From NCBI RefSeq assembly GCF_900236475.1, contig NZ_LT963352.1, positions 2,666,001 to 2,730,000 of the forward strand: DNA of 64,000 nt. The letters are read 5' to 3'. The translations under genes were made by a program, and so were the position numbers. This document shows, piece by piece, positions 49,252 to 59,046 of the stretch. The stretch's first letter is position 1; every line of letters starts with the position of its first letter. The notes beneath the pieces were generated by a model. It was not told the origin of the DNA, ran no database searches, and worked only from the letters and a program-made list of their open reading frames with translations. Source of the DNA: Streptomyces chartreusis NRRL 3882. Lineage in GTDB: Bacteria; Actinomycetota; Actinomycetes; Streptomycetales; Streptomycetaceae.

Positions 49252-49834
49252 TCACCGCGAGGGCGCTGGTGAGCGGGTTCAGGGCGTCGTAGCGGATGCA
49301 CAGCGCGACCAGGGCGGCGCCGACGATCGCCGGGACCGCGTACAGGTCACGGTCCCAGCGCAGCAGGGAGGGGACCTCGTTGGCGAGGACGTCGCGCAGC
49401 ACACCGCCGCCCACCGCGGTCGTCAGCCCCAGGCCGGCGGAAGCGGTCAGGCCGAGCCCGTACTCGTACGCCTTGATCGTGCCGGCGACGCAGAACAGGC
49501 CGAGGCCGGCCGCGTCGAAGACGTTCACGGCGACCTGGATGCGCTCCACCTGCGGGTGCAGGAAGAAGACGAGGAGCGTGGCGAGCAGCGGGGTGAGGAA
49601 GTACCCCAGGTCCGTGAAGGCGGCGGGCGGTACGGCCCCGATGACCAGGTCACGGAAGAGCCCGCCGCCCAGCGCGGTGACCTCGGCGAGCACGGCGATG
49701 CCGAACACGTCGAAGTTCTTCCGCACGGCCAGCAGGGCGCCGGAGATCGCGAAGACGAAGATGCCGATCAGGTCGAGCGTGTGCTGGACGGACGGACTGA
49801 AGAGTTGCTGGAGCACCCGAACATTTTTACTCAC
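49142..49834 (-). CDS. TRIC cation channel-family protein (UPF0126/YicG type)
   Basis: A membrane protein of 230 residues with seven hydrophobic stretches in a duplicated arrangement. Each half carries a Gly-Gly-x-x-Arg-Asp signature: ALGGGLFRDLVIG and VGGGVLRDVLANEVP. This pattern is that of prokaryotic TRIC-type channels. Start: GTG 49834 with GGGGA seven bases upstream; the frame is open to 49873, but that part runs into the arm of repeat element B. It overlaps the esterase gene by 110 bases tail to tail. Confidence 0.87.
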   Translation of the reverse strand: MSKNVRVLQQLFSPSVQHTLDLIGIFVFAISGALLAVRKNFDVFGIAVLAEVTALGGGLFRDLVIGAVPPAAFTDLGYFLTPLLATLLVFFLHPQVERIQVAVNVFDAAGLGLFCVAGTIKAYEYGLGLTASAGLGLTTAVGGGVLRDVLANEVPSLLRWDRDLYAVPAIVGAALVALCIRYDALNPLTSALAVITAFVLRLLAMRFHWRAPRAWHRRSTVSEEEQPVLP

Positions 49835-49857
49835 GGGTGAGTCCCCGCCCTGATGTG

Positions 49858-50005
49858 CCAGGGGGGTCCGCAAAGTCCCGTCGTCCGCCCGGAGGGCGGG
49901 CCCCGCGACGTCCGGTGCGTGCTCTGGGGTTACCCCCTACTCGAAGAGCTCGGGGGAGCGTGCCGGACGTCGCGGGGCAGGCGGGACTTTGCGGACACCC
50001 CCTGG
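49858..50005. repeat. Long inverted-repeat element B
   Basis: Outer arms 49858-49880 and 49982-50005 are complementary but for one insertion/mismatch. An inner, perfect 15-base stem CCCCGCGACGTCCGG (49901-49915)/CCGGACGTCGCGGGG (49963-49977) encloses a loop with TACCCCCTACTCGAAGAGCTCGG-like sequence. The block starting CCCGTCGTCCGCCCGG and the GGCAGGCGGGA before the right arm are shared with element A (31355-31532). It fills the gap between the TRIC gene start and the end of the opp operon. I recall similar hairpins being common in Streptomyces intergenic regions. Confidence 0.7.
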
Positions 50006-50024
50006 GGCGGAGGCTCGGGCGGGG

Positions 50025-51164
50025 TCACTTCTCCACGGTGGCGGCGCCGCCGTTCTCCGCGGCGACCTCCTTCGCCGACGAGAGCAGCTTGGTGTCCTGC
50101 GGCTGCTGGTCCTCGAAGTTCTCCGGGTGGTGGCAGGCGACGCGCTGTCCGGCCCGCAGCTCCACCAGCGGCGGCTCGGTCGTCCTGCAGATCTCCGTGG
50201 CCTTCCAGCACCGGGTGTGGAAGCGGCACCCGCTCGGCGGGGCGATCGGCGAGGGCACGTCGCCCTTGAGCAGGATGCGCTCGCTCTTGACGCCCCGGCG
50301 CTTCGGGTCCGGGATCGGCACGGCCGACAGCAGGGCCTTGGAGTACGGGTGCATCGGCGACTTGTACAGCTTGTCGCGGTCTGCCAGCTCCACGATCTTG
50401 CCGAGGTACATCACCGCGATCCGGTCCGAGACGTGCCGGACGACCGACAGGTCGTGCGCGATGATCACGTAGGTCAGGCCCAGCTCCTCCTGGAGGTCGT
50501 CCAGCAGGTTCACCACCTGCGCCTGGATCGACACGTCCAGCGCGGAGACCGGCTCGTCCGCCACGACCAGCTTCGGGTTGAGGGCGAGCGCGCGGGCGAT
50601 GCCGATGCGCTGGCGCTGACCGCCGGAGAACTCGTGCGGATAGCGGTTGTAGTGCTCGGGGTTGAGGCCGACCACCGACAGCAGCCGCTGGACCTCCTTC
50701 TTCACCCCGCCCTCGGGTTCGACGCCCTGGAGCCGGAAGGGGGCGCCGACGATCGTGCCGATCGTGTGCCGGGGGTTCAGCGAGGAGTACGGGTCCTGGA
50801 AGATCATCTGCACGTCGCGGCGCATCGGGCGCAGCTCGCCGGTCCTCAGGTGCGTGATGTCCTTGCCCTCGAACTCGACCGAGCCGCCGGTCGGTTCGAG
50901 CAGCCGCGTGATCAGCCGGCCCATGGTGGACTTGCCGCAGCCCGACTCACCGACGACACCGAGCGTCTCGCCCTTGCGGACCTCGAAGTCGATGCCGTCG
51001 ACGGCGCGCACCGCGCCGGTCTGCCGCTGCAGCAGGCCCTTGCGGATCGGGAAGTGCTTCTGCAGGCCGGTCACCTTCAGCAGGACCTCGCCGTCGGGGG
51101 CGCTGTCCTGGGTGAGGGTGCTGCCGCTCGTGTCCGGTTCGCTCACCGTTTTGTCGTCGCTCAC
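50025..51164 (-). CDS. Oligopeptide ABC transporter ATP-binding protein, DppF/OppF type
   Basis: A full-length ATPase subunit of 379 residues. Walker A is GESGCGKST, the Q-loop [15 protein letters not shown], the signature FSGGQRQR and Walker [13 protein letters not shown]. The C-terminal oligopeptide extension has the Cys-bearing [18 protein letters not shown] segment. Start: GTG 51164, overlapping the stop of the DppD-like gene as GTGA. In-frame sequence further upstream is antisense-like and Arg-rich. It is the last gene of the five-gene importer. Confidence 0.93.
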   Translation of the reverse strand: MSDDKTVSEPDTSGSTLTQDSAPDGEVLLKVTGLQKHFPIRKGLLQRQTGAVRAVDGIDFEVRKGETLGVVGESGCGKSTMGRLITRLLEPTGGSVEFEGKDITHLRTGELRPMRRDVQMIFQDPYSSLNPRHTIGTIVGAPFRLQGVEPEGGVKKEVQRLLSVVGLNPEHYNRYPHEFSGGQRQRIGIARALALNPKLVVADEPVSALDVSIQAQVVNLLDDLQEELGLTYVIIAHDLSVVRHVSDRIAVMYLGKIVELADRDKLYKSPMHPYSKALLSAVPIPDPKRRGVKSERILLKGDVPSPIAPPSGCRFHTRCWKATEICRTTEPPLVELRAGQRVACHHPENFEDQQPQDTKLLSSAKEVAAENGGAATVEK

Positions 51165-52243
51165 AGCTTCGGCGCAATCTCTTCGGTCCAGATACGCTCC
51201 CGCTGCTCCTGCGTCATGTGGCAGGCGGCCCAGTGCGAGCCGCCGACCTCGGTCAGCTCGGGGCGGACCGTGCGGGTGACGTTGTCCTTCGGGACGTCCG
51301 CGTACGGGCAGCGCGGGTTGAAGGCGCAGCCGGACGGGAGGTTGATGAGGGAGGGCGGCGCGCCCTTGATCGGGATGAGCCGGTCGGTCTCCTCGCGGTC
51401 CAGGCGCGGCATCGAGCCGAGCAGGCCCCAGGTGTAGGGGTGCCGGGGCTCGGAGAACACGTCCTCGGCGGGACCGCGCTCCACACACCGGCCGCCGTAC
51501 ATGACCAGCAGGTCGTCGGCCATCTCCGCGACCACACCCAGATCGTGCGTGATCATGATGACCGCGGAGCCGAACTCCTTCTGCAGATCGTGGATCAGGT
51601 CGAGGATCTGCGCCTGCACGGTGACGTCCAGGGCGGTGGTCGGCTCGTCGGCGATGAGCAGCTCGGGGTTGTTCACCAGCGCCATGGCGATCATGGCGCG
51701 CTGGCGCATACCGCCGGAGAACTCGTGCGGGTAGCCGTCCACGCGCTTGGCGGGCTCGGGGATGCCGACGCGGTCCAGCATCTCGATCGCCCGCTGCCGG
51801 GCCACCTTCTTGCTGACGTCGTTGTGGACCCGGTACGCCTCGACGATCTGGTGCCCGACCGAGTAGTAGGGGTGCATCGCGGACAGCGGGTCCTGGAAGA
51901 TCATGGCCATCTTCCGGCCGCGCAGCCGCCGTACGTCGTCGGGGTCGGCCCCGATCAGCTCCTGGCCGTCCAGCCACACCTCGCCGGAGACGTGAGCGCG
52001 CGCCGAGCGGTGCAGGCCCATCACGCCGAGCGAGGTGACGGACTTGCCGGAGCCGGACTCGCCCACGATGCCCAGGGTCTTGCCCTTGCGCACGTCGAAA
52101 CTGACGCCGTCCACCGACTTGACCAGACCGTCGTCCGTGTCGAAGTGGATGCGCAGGTCGCGGACGGACAGGAACACGTCGTCCGGGACGGACGGGGCGG
52201 CGGTGTCCGGTTCGCCGAGCGCGGCTTTGTCGAGCTTGCTCAC
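51161..52243 (-). CDS. Oligopeptide ABC transporter ATP-binding protein, DppD/OppD type
   Basis: ATPase subunit of 360 residues. Walker [25 protein letters not shown]-loop, FSGGMRQR signature, [12 protein letters not shown]alker B and [10 protein letters not shown]-loop are all present, and the C-terminal Cys segment reads [15 protein letters not shown]. Start: GTG 52243 with GAGG five bases upstream, overlapping the permease stop by four bases. Pairs with the DppF-like subunit. Confidence 0.93.
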   Translation of the reverse strand: MSKLDKAALGEPDTAAPSVPDDVFLSVRDLRIHFDTDDGLVKSVDGVSFDVRKGKTLGIVGESGSGKSVTSLGVMGLHRSARAHVSGEVWLDGQELIGADPDDVRRLRGRKMAMIFQDPLSAMHPYYSVGHQIVEAYRVHNDVSKKVARQRAIEMLDRVGIPEPAKRVDGYPHEFSGGMRQRAMIAMALVNNPELLIADEPTTALDVTVQAQILDLIHDLQKEFGSAVIMITHDLGVVAEMADDLLVMYGGRCVERGPAEDVFSEPRHPYTWGLLGSMPRLDREETDRLIPIKGAPPSLINLPSGCAFNPRCPYADVPKDNVTRTVRPELTEVGGSHWAACHMTQEQRERIWTEEIAPKL

Positions 52244-53298
52244 GAGTACCTCACCCGGGGGTCGATGGCGGCGTACACCAGGTCGACGACGAGATTGCAG
52301 AAGACGATGAAGAACGCGGCGACCAGGGTCACGCCCATCACGATGGGCAGGTCGTTGTCCTTGATGGCCTGTACCGAGTATGCGCCGATGCCCTGGAGGG
52401 AGAACACGGTCTCGGTGAGCACCGCGGTGCCGACGAGGGTGCCGAAGTCCATGCCGAAGATGGTGACGATCGGCGTGAGCGCGGAGCGCAGGCCGTGCTT
52501 GGTGACGACCGTGGTCTCCTTCAGGCCCTTGGCCCTGGCCGTTCTGATGTAGTCCTCGCTCATCGTCTCCAGCATGCCCGCCCGGGTGAGCCGGGCGTAC
52601 AGCGCGGAGAACAGGAAGGCGAGGCTGACCCAGGGCAGCAGCAGGTGCCAGGCCCATTCGGCCGGGTTCTGGGTGAAGGGGACGTAGTCGATGCTGTCCC
52701 AGATGGGGATCTCGTAGACGAAGAGCGCGTTCAGCACCTGGCCGGTGAAGAAGATCGGGAGCGAGACGCCGGCGAGCGCGATGAACATGGAGATGCGGTC
52801 GATCGGCTTGCCCTTGCGCAGCGCCGAGATCACGCCCGTCGTCACACCGCTGATCAGCCAGATCGCCGCCGCACCGACGGCCAGCGAGAAGGAGACCGGG
52901 ATCCGCTGCTCCAACTGCGGCCACACCTCGATGTGGCTCTTGAAGGAGTACCCGAAGCAGGGTGCGCCGCAGTGCGTCGCCTCGGGGCCGAACCGGTAGT
53001 CGGCACCCGCCACGAGGCCCTTCAGGAAGTTCCAGAACTGCTCGTAGACGGGCTGATCCAGTCCCAGGTTCTTCTTGATCGCGGCGACGGACTCGGGGTT
53101 CGCGTCCTTGCCGACGTACTGGGTGGCCAACTGGTCGGCCGTCTGGCCCCCGAGGCGGGGCACCAGGAAGAAGATGGCGAAGGTGACTGCGCTGACCACC
53201 AGCAGCAACAGCACCGCGCCCATGACGCGTCGGAGGATGTACGCAGCCACAGCTGTACGGCCCCGGGTGGCCGCGGCGGGATCATCCGCCGCGGCCAC
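52240..53298 (-). CDS. Oligopeptide ABC transporter permease, DppB/OppB type
   Basis: A permease of 352 residues with six membrane segments. [25 protein letters not shown] is the first segment; the EAA loop reads [26 protein letters not shown]; the typical [10 protein letters not shown] follows. Start: GTG 53298 has GAAGG six bases upstream, which supports the longer N-terminus over a GTG at 53250. A larger than usual extracytoplasmic loop with two Cys (THCGAPCFG) is present. It partners with the DppC-like permease at the head of the operon. Confidence 0.92.
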   Translation of the reverse strand: MAAADDPAAATRGRTAVAAYILRRVMGAVLLLLVVSAVTFAIFFLVPRLGGQTADQLATQYVGKDANPESVAAIKKNLGLDQPVYEQFWNFLKGLVAGADYRFGPEATHCGAPCFGYSFKSHIEVWPQLEQRIPVSFSLAVGAAAIWLISGVTTGVISALRKGKPIDRISMFIALAGVSLPIFFTGQVLNALFVYEIPIWDSIDYVPFTQNPAEWAWHLLLPWVSLAFLFSALYARLTRAGMLETMSEDYIRTARAKGLKETTVVTKHGLRSALTPIVTIFGMDFGTLVGTAVLTETVFSLQGIGAYSVQAIKDNDLPIVMGVTLVAAFFIVFCNLVVDLVYAAIDPRVRYS

Positions 53299-53342
53299 CC
53301 GTTGCCTTCACCTGCCTTTCGAAAGGATCCGGCCTGCTGGTG

Positions 53343-55094
53343 TTACTTCGAGGAGCTCATCAGCAGGTAGTCGTACATGCCGAGGTAGGCCTGCGTGACC
53401 GTGACGTTGGTCGCGGACTGCGGCCGGAGCAGCAGGTTCTTGCGGTAGACGACCGGCACGACCGAGGCGTTGTCGAGCACCATCTTGTCGATCTCGCCCC
53501 AGGCCTTGGTCCGGGCCGCGTCGTCGGTGTTGGCGATCGCGTCCGTCAGGGCCTTGTTGATCTTCGGGTCGTCCAGCTCCATCAGGTTGTTGCCGCCCGA
53601 GGGCTTGATGGCCGCGCCGTTGACGATCTGGTCGAGGAAGCCGTAGCCGGTCGGCCAGTCGGCACCCCACGCCATCGAGAGCATGCCGAGCTTGTTCTCG
53701 TGGACGTAGCTGGGGACACCGGCGAAGTTGGAGAAGTACTTACCGGCCGGGAACTGCTTGATCTCGACGTTGATGCCGATCTTCTTCAGCGACGCCTGGA
53801 CGGCCGTGGCCTGCGCCACCTCGGCGGGGCGGTCGGAGCGGGCGGTCAGGATCGTGTTGAAGCCGTTCGGCTTGCCGCACGCCTTCAGCTCTTCCTTGGC
53901 CTTGGCCGCGTTGCCCTTGTGACCCTCGGTCGCGTAGGTGTCGAACTTGGTGTAGCCGTTGACCGACGGCGGCAGCAGCGTGGTCGCCACGTCACCCTTC
54001 GGCGTACCGCCCATCGCGTCCAGCACCGACTGCTTGTCGAGGCCCCACTGCACGGCCTTGCGGCAGTGGATGTTGTCGAACGGGGCGACCTTCAGGTTCA
54101 GCGCGATGTACTGCGTGGCGCCGGCGTACGAGCTGTCCGTCTGGCCCGCGTTCTTGCCGGCCAGCACCTTCGGCTGGGTCTGCGGCGCCACACCGGTGCC
54201 CGCCGCGTCAGCCGTGATCTTGTTGGAGAGCAGGTCGTTGTCGATCGTGACCTGGTTGACCTTGAACTTGATCGTGACCTTGTCCGGCAGCGCCTTGCGG
54301 ATCGGGTCCGTCTTCGCGTCCCACTGCGGGTTGCGCACCAGGGTGGCGCCGCGGCCCTCTTCGTAGGACTGGAACTGGTACGGGCCGGAGGACACGATGT
54401 TCTGCACGTACTTCGCGCCGTTGTCCTTCGCCTTCGGCACCGGCGCCGTCTGCGAGAACGTCGCCAGGTAGTCGAAGTCGGCGAACGGCTGCTTCAGCTT
54501 GAAGACGATCGTCCGGTCGTCCGGCGTCTCGATCGACTTGATGCCCTCGGCGGACTTGTCCTTGTAGGGACCCTGGTACTTGTCGCCGCCCTCAAGGTAC
54601 GACTTGAAGTACGTCGGGCCGTTGGACAGTGCCTCGGGCGCGAAGTTGGAGCGCTCGATGGCGTACTTCACGTCCTTGGACGTCACCGGGGTGCCGTCCT
54701 GGAACTTCACGCCGGCGCGCAGCTTGTACGTCCAGGTCTTGGCGTCCGGGCTGGACTTGCCGAGGGACTCGGCGAGGTCCGGGACGACCTCCAGACCTTC
54801 CTTGCCCGCCGCCGGTTTGAACGTGGTGAGCGTTCTGCCGTAGAGGCGGGAGAAGTTCTGCACCCAGCCGTAGTACGTGTTGCCGGGGTCGAGGGAGTCG
54901 GGCACGTCCGAGTGCTCGTACGTGACCGTCCCGCCCTTCTTGCTCGACGGGTTGACGATCGAGGTCAGCGCGGCGTCCTTCTTGCCGTTGCCTCCGTTCC
55001 CGTCGTTGTCGTCGCCTCCGCCGCCACATGCGGCAGCGCCCAGCGACAGTGCCAGGACCGACGCAACGCCGGCGGTCACCCTTCTCGTCTTCAC
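53343..55094 (-). CDS. Oligopeptide ABC transporter substrate-binding lipoprotein
   Basis: A lipoprotein of about 583 residues (SBP family 5). The signal peptide KTRRVTAGVASVLALSLGAAAC ends in a lipobox Cys; a Gly/Asp/Asn linker follows. Typical segments are DVPDSLDPGNTYYGW, TWTYKLRAGVKFQDGTPVTSKDVKYAIER and SSGPYQF. GTG 55094 is preferred because GAGGGGG lies nine bases upstream and the Lys-Thr-Arg-Arg start is normal for a signal peptide; an ATG at 55112 is an alternative. It would present peptides or similar ligands to the permease pair. The gene sits between the C-type and B-type permease genes. Confidence 0.93.
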   Translation of the reverse strand: MKTRRVTAGVASVLALSLGAAACGGGGDDNDGNGGNGKKDAALTSIVNPSSKKGGTVTYEHSDVPDSLDPGNTYYGWVQNFSRLYGRTLTTFKPAAGKEGLEVVPDLAESLGKSSPDAKTWTYKLRAGVKFQDGTPVTSKDVKYAIERSNFAPEALSNGPTYFKSYLEGGDKYQGPYKDKSAEGIKSIETPDDRTIVFKLKQPFADFDYLATFSQTAPVPKAKDNGAKYVQNIVSSGPYQFQSYEEGRGATLVRNPQWDAKTDPIRKALPDKVTIKFKVNQVTIDNDLLSNKITADAAGTGVAPQTQPKVLAGKNAGQTDSSYAGATQYIALNLKVAPFDNIHCRKAVQWGLDKQSVLDAMGGTPKGDVATTLLPPSVNGYTKFDTYATEGHKGNAAKAKEELKACGKPNGFNTILTARSDRPAEVAQATAVQASLKKIGINVEIKQFPAGKYFSNFAGVPSYVHENKLGMLSMAWGADWPTGYGFLDQIVNGAAIKPSGGNNLMELDDPKINKALTDAIANTDDAARTKAWGEIDKMVLDNASVVPVVYRKNLLLRPQSATNVTVTQAYLGMYDYLLMSSSK

Positions 55095-55120
55095 CTGAGG
55101 AAGCCCCCTCATTCGATGGA

Positions 55121-56119
55121 TCACTTGCTGCGAGGGTCGAGGGCGTCACGCAGCCCGTCACCCAGCAGGTTGAAGGCCAGGACGGTGATGAAGATCGCCA
55201 GTCCGGGCACGAACATGTACTGCGGATCAGCCGTGTAGAGATCCACAGCGTTGCTGAGCATGCCGCCCCAGGAGGCCTGCGGCGGAGCGATACCGACACC
55301 GAGGAAGCTCAGCGCGGCCTCGAACAGGATGTTCGTCGGGATGATCAGCGTCGAGTAGACGAGGATCGGCGCGACGAGGTTCGGGAGCAGTTCCCGGAAC
55401 AGGACGTACGGGCCGCGCGCCCCGAGGCTCGTGGCGGCCTCGATGAACTCCCGCTTGCGCAGGGTCATCGTCTGGGCGCGCACGATGCGGCCGATGTACG
55501 GCCAGCTGAAGAAGCCGATCACGAAGATCAGCACGCAGATGCGCAGGGACAGGCCGTCGAGACCGAAGAACCCGTCCTGCACGGAGGCCGAGATCGAGAT
55601 GGCGAACAGGAGCAGCGGGAAGGCGAGGAAGGTGTCCATCAGCCTGCTGATGACACTGTCCACCCAGCCGCCGTAGTACCCGGCGACGACACCGAGCACG
55701 GTGCCGATGCACACGGACAGCAGCGTGGCGCCGCCCGCGACCAGGAGGGAGACCCAGGAGCCGTCGATGATGCGGGCGAGCATGTCCCGGCCGTACTGGG
55801 GGTCCACGCCGAGCGGGTGGTCCCAACTCATGCCTCCCCAGCCGCCCTTGGGGGCGAGCAGCGCGGGGTCGATGAGGTCCTGGTTGAACTTGTTGGGATC
55901 GAGGTTGAAGATCCACTGGATCGGCTTGGAGAGCACCGCCATCAGCACGAGCAGCATGACGACGACGCCTCCCGCCATCGCCACCTTGTCCCGCTTGAAG
56001 CGCATCCAGGCGATCTGGGTGAGCGAGCGCCCTTCGATCTGGCTCTTCTTGACCCCGGAGAGCACGGCCTCGGGCTGTGCTCCGGCTTCCGCCCCGGTGG
56101 TCTCGATCGGTGCGGTCAC
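55121..56119 (-). CDS. Oligopeptide ABC transporter permease, DppC/OppC type
   Basis: A permease of 332 residues. The DppC landmark appears as HPLGVDPQYGRDMLARIIDG, the EAA loop as EFIEAATSLGARGPYVLFRELLPN, and LSFLGVGIAPPQASWGGML near the C-terminus. GTG start at 56119, with a GAGAGGGG stretch 11 bases upstream. It is the first gene of the five-gene operon (C-permease, binding protein, B-permease, two ATPases), an order different from the common A-B-C-D-F. Confidence 0.92.
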   Translation of the reverse strand: MTAPIETTGAEAGAQPEAVLSGVKKSQIEGRSLTQIAWMRFKRDKVAMAGGVVVMLLVLMAVLSKPIQWIFNLDPNKFNQDLIDPALLAPKGGWGGMSWDHPLGVDPQYGRDMLARIIDGSWVSLLVAGGATLLSVCIGTVLGVVAGYYGGWVDSVISRLMDTFLAFPLLLFAISISASVQDGFFGLDGLSLRICVLIFVIGFFSWPYIGRIVRAQTMTLRKREFIEAATSLGARGPYVLFRELLPNLVAPILVYSTLIIPTNILFEAALSFLGVGIAPPQASWGGMLSNAVDLYTADPQYMFVPGLAIFITVLAFNLLGDGLRDALDPRSK

Positions 56120-56460
56120 GGTGCGATTGACCCCTCTCGGGCCGGCGATCGCCGAGCCCCTGGCTGCCGCTGTAGCGGTTTGCTTGTCTCGTACACGAGA
56201 CCGACCCGGCCCGTGTCTTGCGGGGAGTCTTCAACGCTTTGGCGATCTGTTGCCAGACTTGACGGTGAAAGGATGCGTAAACGTGATGCTGTCTGCGGGG
56301 TTCCGTTATCCGGACAGTGGGTAGCGGGGGTCGGACGCGCTGAGACAGGGGCATTTTAGGACATACCTGCGCTTTTCACCCCTATCTACGCGCGAAGAGC
56401 TGAGAGCCTGTCGCGTTTGAGGGTGGGAAGCAGGGACCGTGGGGGCGGCCTGGAGGTGGG
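56120..56460 (-). promoter_or_regulatory. Regulatory region upstream of the opp operon with a palindrome
   Basis: This 340-base gap lies between the SseB-like gene stop and the first permease start. It contains a perfect palindrome GTCTCGTACACGAGAC-like pair: GTCTCGT (56186-56192) and ACGAGAC (56195-56201), 67 bases before the permease start, which could be an operator. Farther up, TAAAAT (plus-strand 56353-56358, read on minus) is a plausible -10 box, though the -35 region is weak. No coding sequence is supported. The operator role is inferred. Confidence 0.4.
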
Positions 56461-57261
56461 TCAGTACCGGCCCTGGACCGGGGGGTAGCCGTAGCCCGAG
56501 GCCGGGGCCTGGACTGGGGCGGTGGCGTGGGCCTCACGGTCGTAGAAGGGGCGGGCGCTCGCGCGCAGCCACATGGCGACCGGGTCGTGCTCGTCGGACA
56601 TGGCGACGGTCGAGACGGGCAGCCCGTCCGGTACGGCACCGAGGGACTGCTGCATCATCGCGCGCACGGAATCCACGGCCGGCGGCGAGGTGTCGTACAC
56701 ATCCAGTCCGATGGCGAGGTACGGCGCCCCCAGCGCGGGCTGCACCCAGGCCCGGCGCAGCGAGCGGACGGCCGGGGTGCGGTGGGCGTTCTGCGCGAGC
56801 AGGGCGTAGAACTGCGGGATCTCGATGGCCGGTTCGGACAGCCGCAGCGGGCCGGCCGGCTGGCGGTCCAGGCCCGTGGCGATCCGGCGCAGGTCGAGCC
56901 AGGGGATGCCGACGCCGCCACCGGGGGCGTGCGGGTTGAGCCAGAGGCCGTAGTGGTCGGGGTAGAGGGCCCGGGCGACGTCGACTCCGTCGATCACCTC
57001 GTAACTGCGGTTCCAGCCGCTGGCCGAGAGCTCCTGGGCGGAGGTCACACAGGGGGCGTAGCCGCAGCCGTCGACCTCCATGTTCCCGTACTGGGCGTCG
57101 GGGGAGCCCGCCTGGCCGTGCCAGAGGAGCATCCAGATCTGGCCGGAGTGCGGGGTCGCGAGCGCGCGCAGGAGTGCCTCGTAGGCGTCGTAACGCCCGG
57201 GCGTGACCTGGCGCAGCATGTGCTCGACCTGTCCGGCCGCGGCCGTGCCGCTCGCGCTCAC
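56461..57261 (-). CDS. SseB-family protein, first copy
   Basis: A soluble protein of about 266 residues of the enhanced serine sensitivity (SseB) family. The middle has segments IWMLLWHGQAGSPDAQYGNMEVDG and the C-terminal SseB_C-like region PAVRSLRRAWVQPALGAPYLAIGLDVY. Start: GTG 57261 with AAGGGG eight bases upstream. In E. coli, excess SseB makes cells sensitive to serine; the molecular role is not known. It sits next to a second SseB-like gene 81 bases upstream. Confidence 0.78.
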   Translation of the reverse strand: MSASGTAAAGQVEHMLRQVTPGRYDAYEALLRALATPHSGQIWMLLWHGQAGSPDAQYGNMEVDGCGYAPCVTSAQELSASGWNRSYEVIDGVDVARALYPDHYGLWLNPHAPGGGVGIPWLDLRRIATGLDRQPAGPLRLSEPAIEIPQFYALLAQNAHRTPAVRSLRRAWVQPALGAPYLAIGLDVYDTSPPAVDSVRAMMQQSLGAVPDGLPVSTVAMSDEHDPVAMWLRASARPFYDREAHATAPVQAPASGYGYPPVQGRY

Positions 57262-57341
57262 CTTTACCGCCCCTTCGTACAACGCCTCGACCGTGACCTA
57301 GCTTAAGCCCGCCCGGGAGCTCGGGGCCTGGTGCCGGTTTG

Positions 57342-58130
57342 CTACCGCTGGTAGAAGGGCCGGACCCGGTCCCTCATCCAGTTGCCCACCGGGTCCTCCG
57401 TCACGTCCAGGAGCACCAGGTTGACCGGCCAAGGAGCCGGGGACGTCGTGACGGCCCGGGTGAGGGCTTCCAGGGGGAGGGCCCGCAGGTCGCCTTCCCA
57501 CTGGGAGAGTTCGACGCCCACGAACATCACCGGGTCGGCGGTCTCGATCGCGGCGAGGCAGCGGCGGGCGGTGAGGACGACGCCGATCGCCTCGAACTCG
57601 GCGGAGGCGGCGGCGAGGAAGTCCACCGGGTCGTCCTGCCAGTCGGGCTCGAAGAGGCGGACCCGGCCGCCGCTCGCGGGGCCGTCCAAGGGGGTCCGGC
57701 CGGCCCGGCAGAGCTCGGCCACGGCGGGCGGCGGGAGCGGTATGCCGACCACACCGCCCGGGTTGACGGCTATTCCGGCGTGCGGCGGCAGGCCGCGGGC
57801 GAACTCCACGGCGGGCGCGATCGTGTACGACATGTGGGAGCCGACGACCTGGCGGAACTGCTCCTCGGAGCTGAACACCGGTACATACGCCTGGCCCTCG
57901 ATCTCGATGCCGGGCAGATCCAGGGGGCCGCTCTGCGGGCCGCCGCCGTTCGGCAGGGGGACCCAGACGAAACTACGGCCGAGCACCTCGACGATCCGCC
58001 CGCCGGCCGCCGGCCCGGCGCCGAGGGAGGCCGAGAGCACCTCCTCCAGTTCGTTGCCGGGCCATCCGCCGTGCGGGTGGGTCTGCGTGTGCGCCGGGAA
58101 GTCCGCGGAGAAGTCCGCCGGGAAGTCCAT
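57342..58130 (-). CDS. SseB-family protein, second copy
   Basis: A protein of 262 residues. The N-terminal SseB domain is clear (GRSFVWVPLP, GIEIEGQAYVPVFSSEEQFRQVVG, GIAVNPGG), followed by a C-terminal SseB_C-like region (ALEALTRAV, NLVLLDVTEDPVGNWMRDRV). It differs considerably from the first copy. The two genes and the P-loop gene behind them form a minus-strand set that diverges from the glycine riboswitch operon. Confidence 0.8.
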   Translation of the reverse strand: MDFPADFSADFPAHTQTHPHGGWPGNELEEVLSASLGAGPAAGGRIVEVLGRSFVWVPLPNGGGPQSGPLDLPGIEIEGQAYVPVFSSEEQFRQVVGSHMSYTIAPAVEFARGLPPHAGIAVNPGGVVGIPLPPPAVAELCRAGRTPLDGPASGGRVRLFEPDWQDDPVDFLAAASAEFEAIGVVLTARRCLAAIETADPVMFVGVELSQWEGDLRALPLEALTRAVTTSPAPWPVNLVLLDVTEDPVGNWMRDRVRPFYQR

Positions 58131-58197
58131 CTGCCTACCGCCTGCCTGGAACCACTGCTGAGGCTCAAAAGGCTAACGGCTCACCGGCCCGCGGCGG

Positions 58198-58860
58198 TCA
58201 GCCCGTGAACCCGATCCGGCGCAGGGTGCCCGCCGCGTCCCGGTCGACGAGGATCGCCGAGCCGCAGCCCGCGGGCAGTTCGCCCCGCTCCACGGAGCGC
58301 AGCAGGCGGTTGGTCGCCGCGCGGTGGCGCAGGAACGCGTACCGCGAGACACCGCGGCCGCGGTCGCGCTGGCCGGCCAGGGCCTCCTCGGGGGTGACGT
58401 CGAGCATGAGCAGATGCAGGGTGCCGCCCCGGCGGCGGGCTTCGCGGGCCAGCCAGCGGCGGACCCAGGCCTGCGTGCCGCAGTCGTGCACGACGACGCC
58501 CTCGCCGGTGCGCAGGGCGCGGCGCAGCCCGGCGTAGTGGGCGAGGCGGACGAGCGGGCGGTAGAACCCGTACGGCAGGAAGCTCGGCATGCGGCTGTCC
58601 CAGCGGTCGCGGGTGTCCTGGGAGTCGATGCGCCGGCCCGGCACGGTGCGCCGCATCAGCGTGGACTTGCCGCTGCCGGGCAGACCCGTGACCACGACGA
58701 GGTCGCGGGGGCCGAAGAGCAGCGCGTGCGGGCCGCGGCCGGCGCGCTCGCGCAGATCGCGGACGACCGGCAGCGGGCCGCAGGCCGCGGCTGCCGGAGC
58801 GGCCGGCTGCTCGGGCAGCGCGATGCCCGACGTCGTGGCGTAGGCGGTGGTCCTGTTCAC
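58198..58860 (-). CDS. P-loop ATPase/kinase-like protein
   Basis: A protein of about 220 residues. A Walker A loop GLPGSGKST comes early in the protein, then DSQDTRDRWDS and a lid-like Arg-rich region. The family is that of AAA_33/zeta-toxin-like small kinases. Start: GTG 58860 with GGGAGG nine bases upstream; the open frame to 59070 would run into the riboswitch region and lacks a site. It is the first gene of the set before the two SseB genes. A phosphate-transfer role is suspected but the substrate is unknown. Confidence 0.75.
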   Translation of the reverse strand: MNRTTAYATTSGIALPEQPAAPAAAACGPLPVVRDLRERAGRGPHALLFGPRDLVVVTGLPGSGKSTLMRRTVPGRRIDSQDTRDRWDSRMPSFLPYGFYRPLVRLAHYAGLRRALRTGEGVVVHDCGTQAWVRRWLAREARRRGGTLHLLMLDVTPEEALAGQRDRGRGVSRYAFLRHRAATNRLLRSVERGELPAGCGSAILVDRDAAGTLRRIGFTG

Positions 58861-59046
58861 CGTGATCGTCCTCCCCTGGGGCCAGGTACGGAGTCCCATC
58901 CCCGCCGAGTGTAAAGAGAAGGTAATGCCCGATGTCTCTGGTTTTAGTCCTCTTCCCGCAACAGGCCTGCTACAGGGTGGTCCCCCTGCCACCCGGCGAC
59001 GATGCGTGCAATGATGTGCGCGCCAACTGCATACCGGCCGTTTGAA

